64,000 nucleotides of DNA from Streptomyces sp. ACA25. Its GTDB lineage: Bacteria; Actinomycetota; Actinomycetes; Streptomycetales; Streptomycetaceae. Positions 62,506-64,000 of this stretch are shown here, one piece after another. The notes below the pieces were generated by a model, which had not been told where the DNA came from, did not search any database, and was given only the letters and a program-made list of their open reading frames with translations. Positions within the stretch are counted from its first letter, which is position 1; every line of letters begins with the position of its first letter. The DNA is taken from NCBI RefSeq assembly GCF_028200735.1, contig NZ_JAQKPV010000018.1, positions 1 to 64,000 on the forward strand, read 5' to 3'. The translations under genes were made by a program, and so were the position numbers.

Positions 62506-63909
62506 ATGACACTCGTCCTGGACACTGGAGCGGCCACCGCAGGCACCCGGGAGGACGTGCCGCGGCTCGGCACACTCATCCGCAGCCATCGCCTCCGCAT
62601 CGGACTGACACAGCGTGAGCTGGCCGATCTGTCGACCATCAGCGTCCGCGCCATCCGGGATCTGGAGCAGGACCGGGTGCGGAGACCGCGTACCGACACG
62701 GTGGGTCTGATCGCCGAGGGGCTCCGCCTGGGTCCACGGGCCCGCACCGCGCTGGAGGCCGCCGCCCGTCACGGCCGCACCGGCGCGGGCTGCGGCCACG
62801 ACTTCGAGGCCGAGGCCCCCGCTCCCCCCACGGCCCCGCTGCCGCTCGTGGGCCGGGAGACGGAAACCGGGGTCATCACGGGAGAGCTCGCTTCGGGCGC
62901 CGAACGGCTGGTCAACGTGGTGGGCATCAGCGGCGTCGGCAAGACCCGGCTGGCCCTGGAGGTGGCCGGCCGGCTGCACCGCGAGGCCGGACTGCCGGTC
63001 CTGTGGTGCCCCTGCCCCGGCACCGAAGCCGACTACCTCAGCCAGGCGGACAGCGCGCTGACCGCTCCGCTGACCGCCCTCGTGACCGGACTGTTCGGGG
63101 ACGGCGCGGCCGGGCAGCGGAGCCCGGTTCCGTCGCCGGCCGACGGGAACACGGTCGCGGAGCTCCTGGGGGACCGGCCCGCCCTGCTGGTCATCGACGG
63201 CGCGCCCGCCACCCCGGACACCGGTCTGCTCCACCGGCTGCTGCGGGACTGTCCCGGCCTGCGGCTGCTCGTCACCTCCGAGGGCCCGTGGGACATCCCG
63301 GGCGAGCGGCCCTTCCTGCTCGCGCCGCTGGAGGTGCCGTGCGACGGTGGCCCGTCGGTCACCGCCCCGCAGGCCGGGGCGGATCATCCCGCCGTGCACG
63401 TCTTCCTCGACCAGGCACGCCGCGTACGGCCCGGGTTCGCCCCCACTGCGACGGATCTGGAGGGCATCGCCGAGGTCTGCCGACGCCTCGACGGGCTGCC
63501 CGGACCCCTGCGGGCGGCGGCCTCCTGGCTGGCGCTCTACGACCTGCCGATGCTGTGCCGCCGGCTGGGCAACGACCCCACGCCGTACCTGGATCACCTC
63601 GCCGACAGCGAGCACAGCGGCCGTTTCCGGGACGCGCTGTCCGGACGGCTCGCCCGGCTTCCCCGCGGTCACCGGGCGCTGCTGGACGCCCTGTGCGGTT
63701 GCGGCCAAGGGAAGTTCACCCTGGACGATGTCGAGCGGCTGACCGGGGAATCGCTGCGGCACTGCGGCCGCACGGTGCGGGATCTGCTGCTCTGCGGAGC
63801 CGTCCGCCCGCTCCAGGGGGCGGCGCGTGCGCAGTTCCAGGTCCTGCACCTGGTGCGGGCGGTGCAGTCGGCGCTCCCGGTCCCGGCCGGTACGACGCGC
63901 ACCGCGTGA
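62506..63909 (+). CDS. XRE-type regulator with NB-ARC-like NTPase domain
   Basis: A 467-residue regulator. The HTH (about 20-75) has RSHRLRIGLTQRELADLSTI, then SVRAIRDLEQDRVRRPRTD. An NTPase follows (about 110-400) with Walker A GISGVGKTRLALEV and LLVIDGAPA, and a short C-terminal helical part. This STAND-like plan is common in Streptomyces cluster regulators. The start is ATG 62506 (or GTG 62503), behind AGGAG. The final 90 bases of the window show no gene. Confidence 0.85.
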   Translation: MTLVLDTGAATAGTREDVPRLGTLIRSHRLRIGLTQRELADLSTISVRAIRDLEQDRVRRPRTDTVGLIAEGLRLGPRARTALEAAARHGRTGAGCGHDFEAEAPAPPTAPLPLVGRETETGVITGELASGAERLVNVVGISGVGKTRLALEVAGRLHREAGLPVLWCPCPGTEADYLSQADSALTAPLTALVTGLFGDGAAGQRSPVPSPADGNTVAELLGDRPALLVIDGAPATPDTGLLHRLLRDCPGLRLLVTSEGPWDIPGERPFLLAPLEVPCDGGPSVTAPQAGADHPAVHVFLDQARRVRPGFAPTATDLEGIAEVCRRLDGLPGPLRAAASWLALYDLPMLCRRLGNDPTPYLDHLADSEHSGRFRDALSGRLARLPRGHRALLDALCGCGQGKFTLDDVERLTGESLRHCGRTVRDLLLCGAVRPLQGAARAQFQVLHLVRAVQSALPVPAGTTRTA

Positions 63910-64000
63910 CTTCCGTTCAACTGCTCCCCGAGTGCCGGAAGAACTGCCGCCTCACAGGTGCCGCGGCGGATTGGATGACGAGCACGATCACCCCCGGAAT

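Overview
The window is very GC-rich actinobacterial DNA with strong third-position GC bias, GTG starts, AGGAGG-type ribosome binding sites and Streptomyces hallmark families: AfsR/SARP, NsdA-like and WhiJ-like XRE regulators with DUF397 partners, RsbW-like ATPases, SpoIIE-type phosphatases, and a c-di-AMP riboswitch in front of an M23 peptidase. It most likely comes from a Streptomyces chromosome or a close relative. No database search was possible, so all names rest on motifs, length and context.

Layout. 0.3-18.9 kb is mostly chromosomal housekeeping and regulation: PAS-PP2C-ATPase phosphatase, type II NADH dehydrogenase divergent from a TetR regulator, a sigma factor fused through a membrane anchor to an NPCBM domain, an asparagine-synthase-like protein, an NsdA-like regulator, an L-2-hydroxyglutarate oxidase-like enzyme, TrmB, a PrsW protease, a DUF305 lipoprotein and a secreted LVIVD-repeat protein. 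19-25.3 kb holds an HxlR/RidA pair with a clear operator candidate, a serine hydrolase, and a WhiJ-type set (RsbW-like ATPase, small partner, XRE regulator, DUF397) with a decayed paralogue. 25.5-30.1 kb is a restriction-modification island of lower GC: a ScoMcrA-like HNH nuclease, an NgoMIV-family endonuclease, a C5-cytosine methyltransferase and a Vsr nuclease. It ends against a second, truncated XRE plus DUF397 pair.

31-43 kb returns to core-like content: a methyltransferase, a TAP-type exported peptidase, the five-gene DUF4178-DUF2617-DUF4247-DUF350-spermidine-synthase-like operon, an OYE reductase, and an M23 peptidase under a c-di-AMP riboswitch. A small Doc-type toxin-antitoxin module sits between the last two, flanked by two copies of a terminator-like repeat. 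43.3-50.4 kb contains three related LuxR-type regulators around a 64-residue peptide gene ending in CRCSGG, then a MarR-regulated drug exporter.

50.7-58 kb is a decaying island beside tRNA-Lys: a DUF262/DUF1524 type IV restriction enzyme, gene fragments, a cluster of small proteins with an AlkA-like glycosylase, a truncated B12 radical SAM gene, a thymidylate kinase and a MazG-like protein, then a transposase fragment, tRNA-Lys, integrase/excisionase remnants and a second tRNA-Lys 5' half. 58-64 kb carries a full-length AfsR-like regulator, a SnoaL-like protein, a small exported peptide with tandem NDPWDSAAPL repeats and an XRE-NTPase regulator. Two intergenic regions here share 11-bp-spaced heptamers of the kind SARP proteins bind, which suggests one local regulon.

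The strongest leads for something undescribed are the repeat peptide with its SARP-type boxes, the CRCSGG peptide with its regulators, the sigma-membrane-NPCBM fusion, and the toxin-antitoxin module with a non-canonical toxin start between duplicated terminators.
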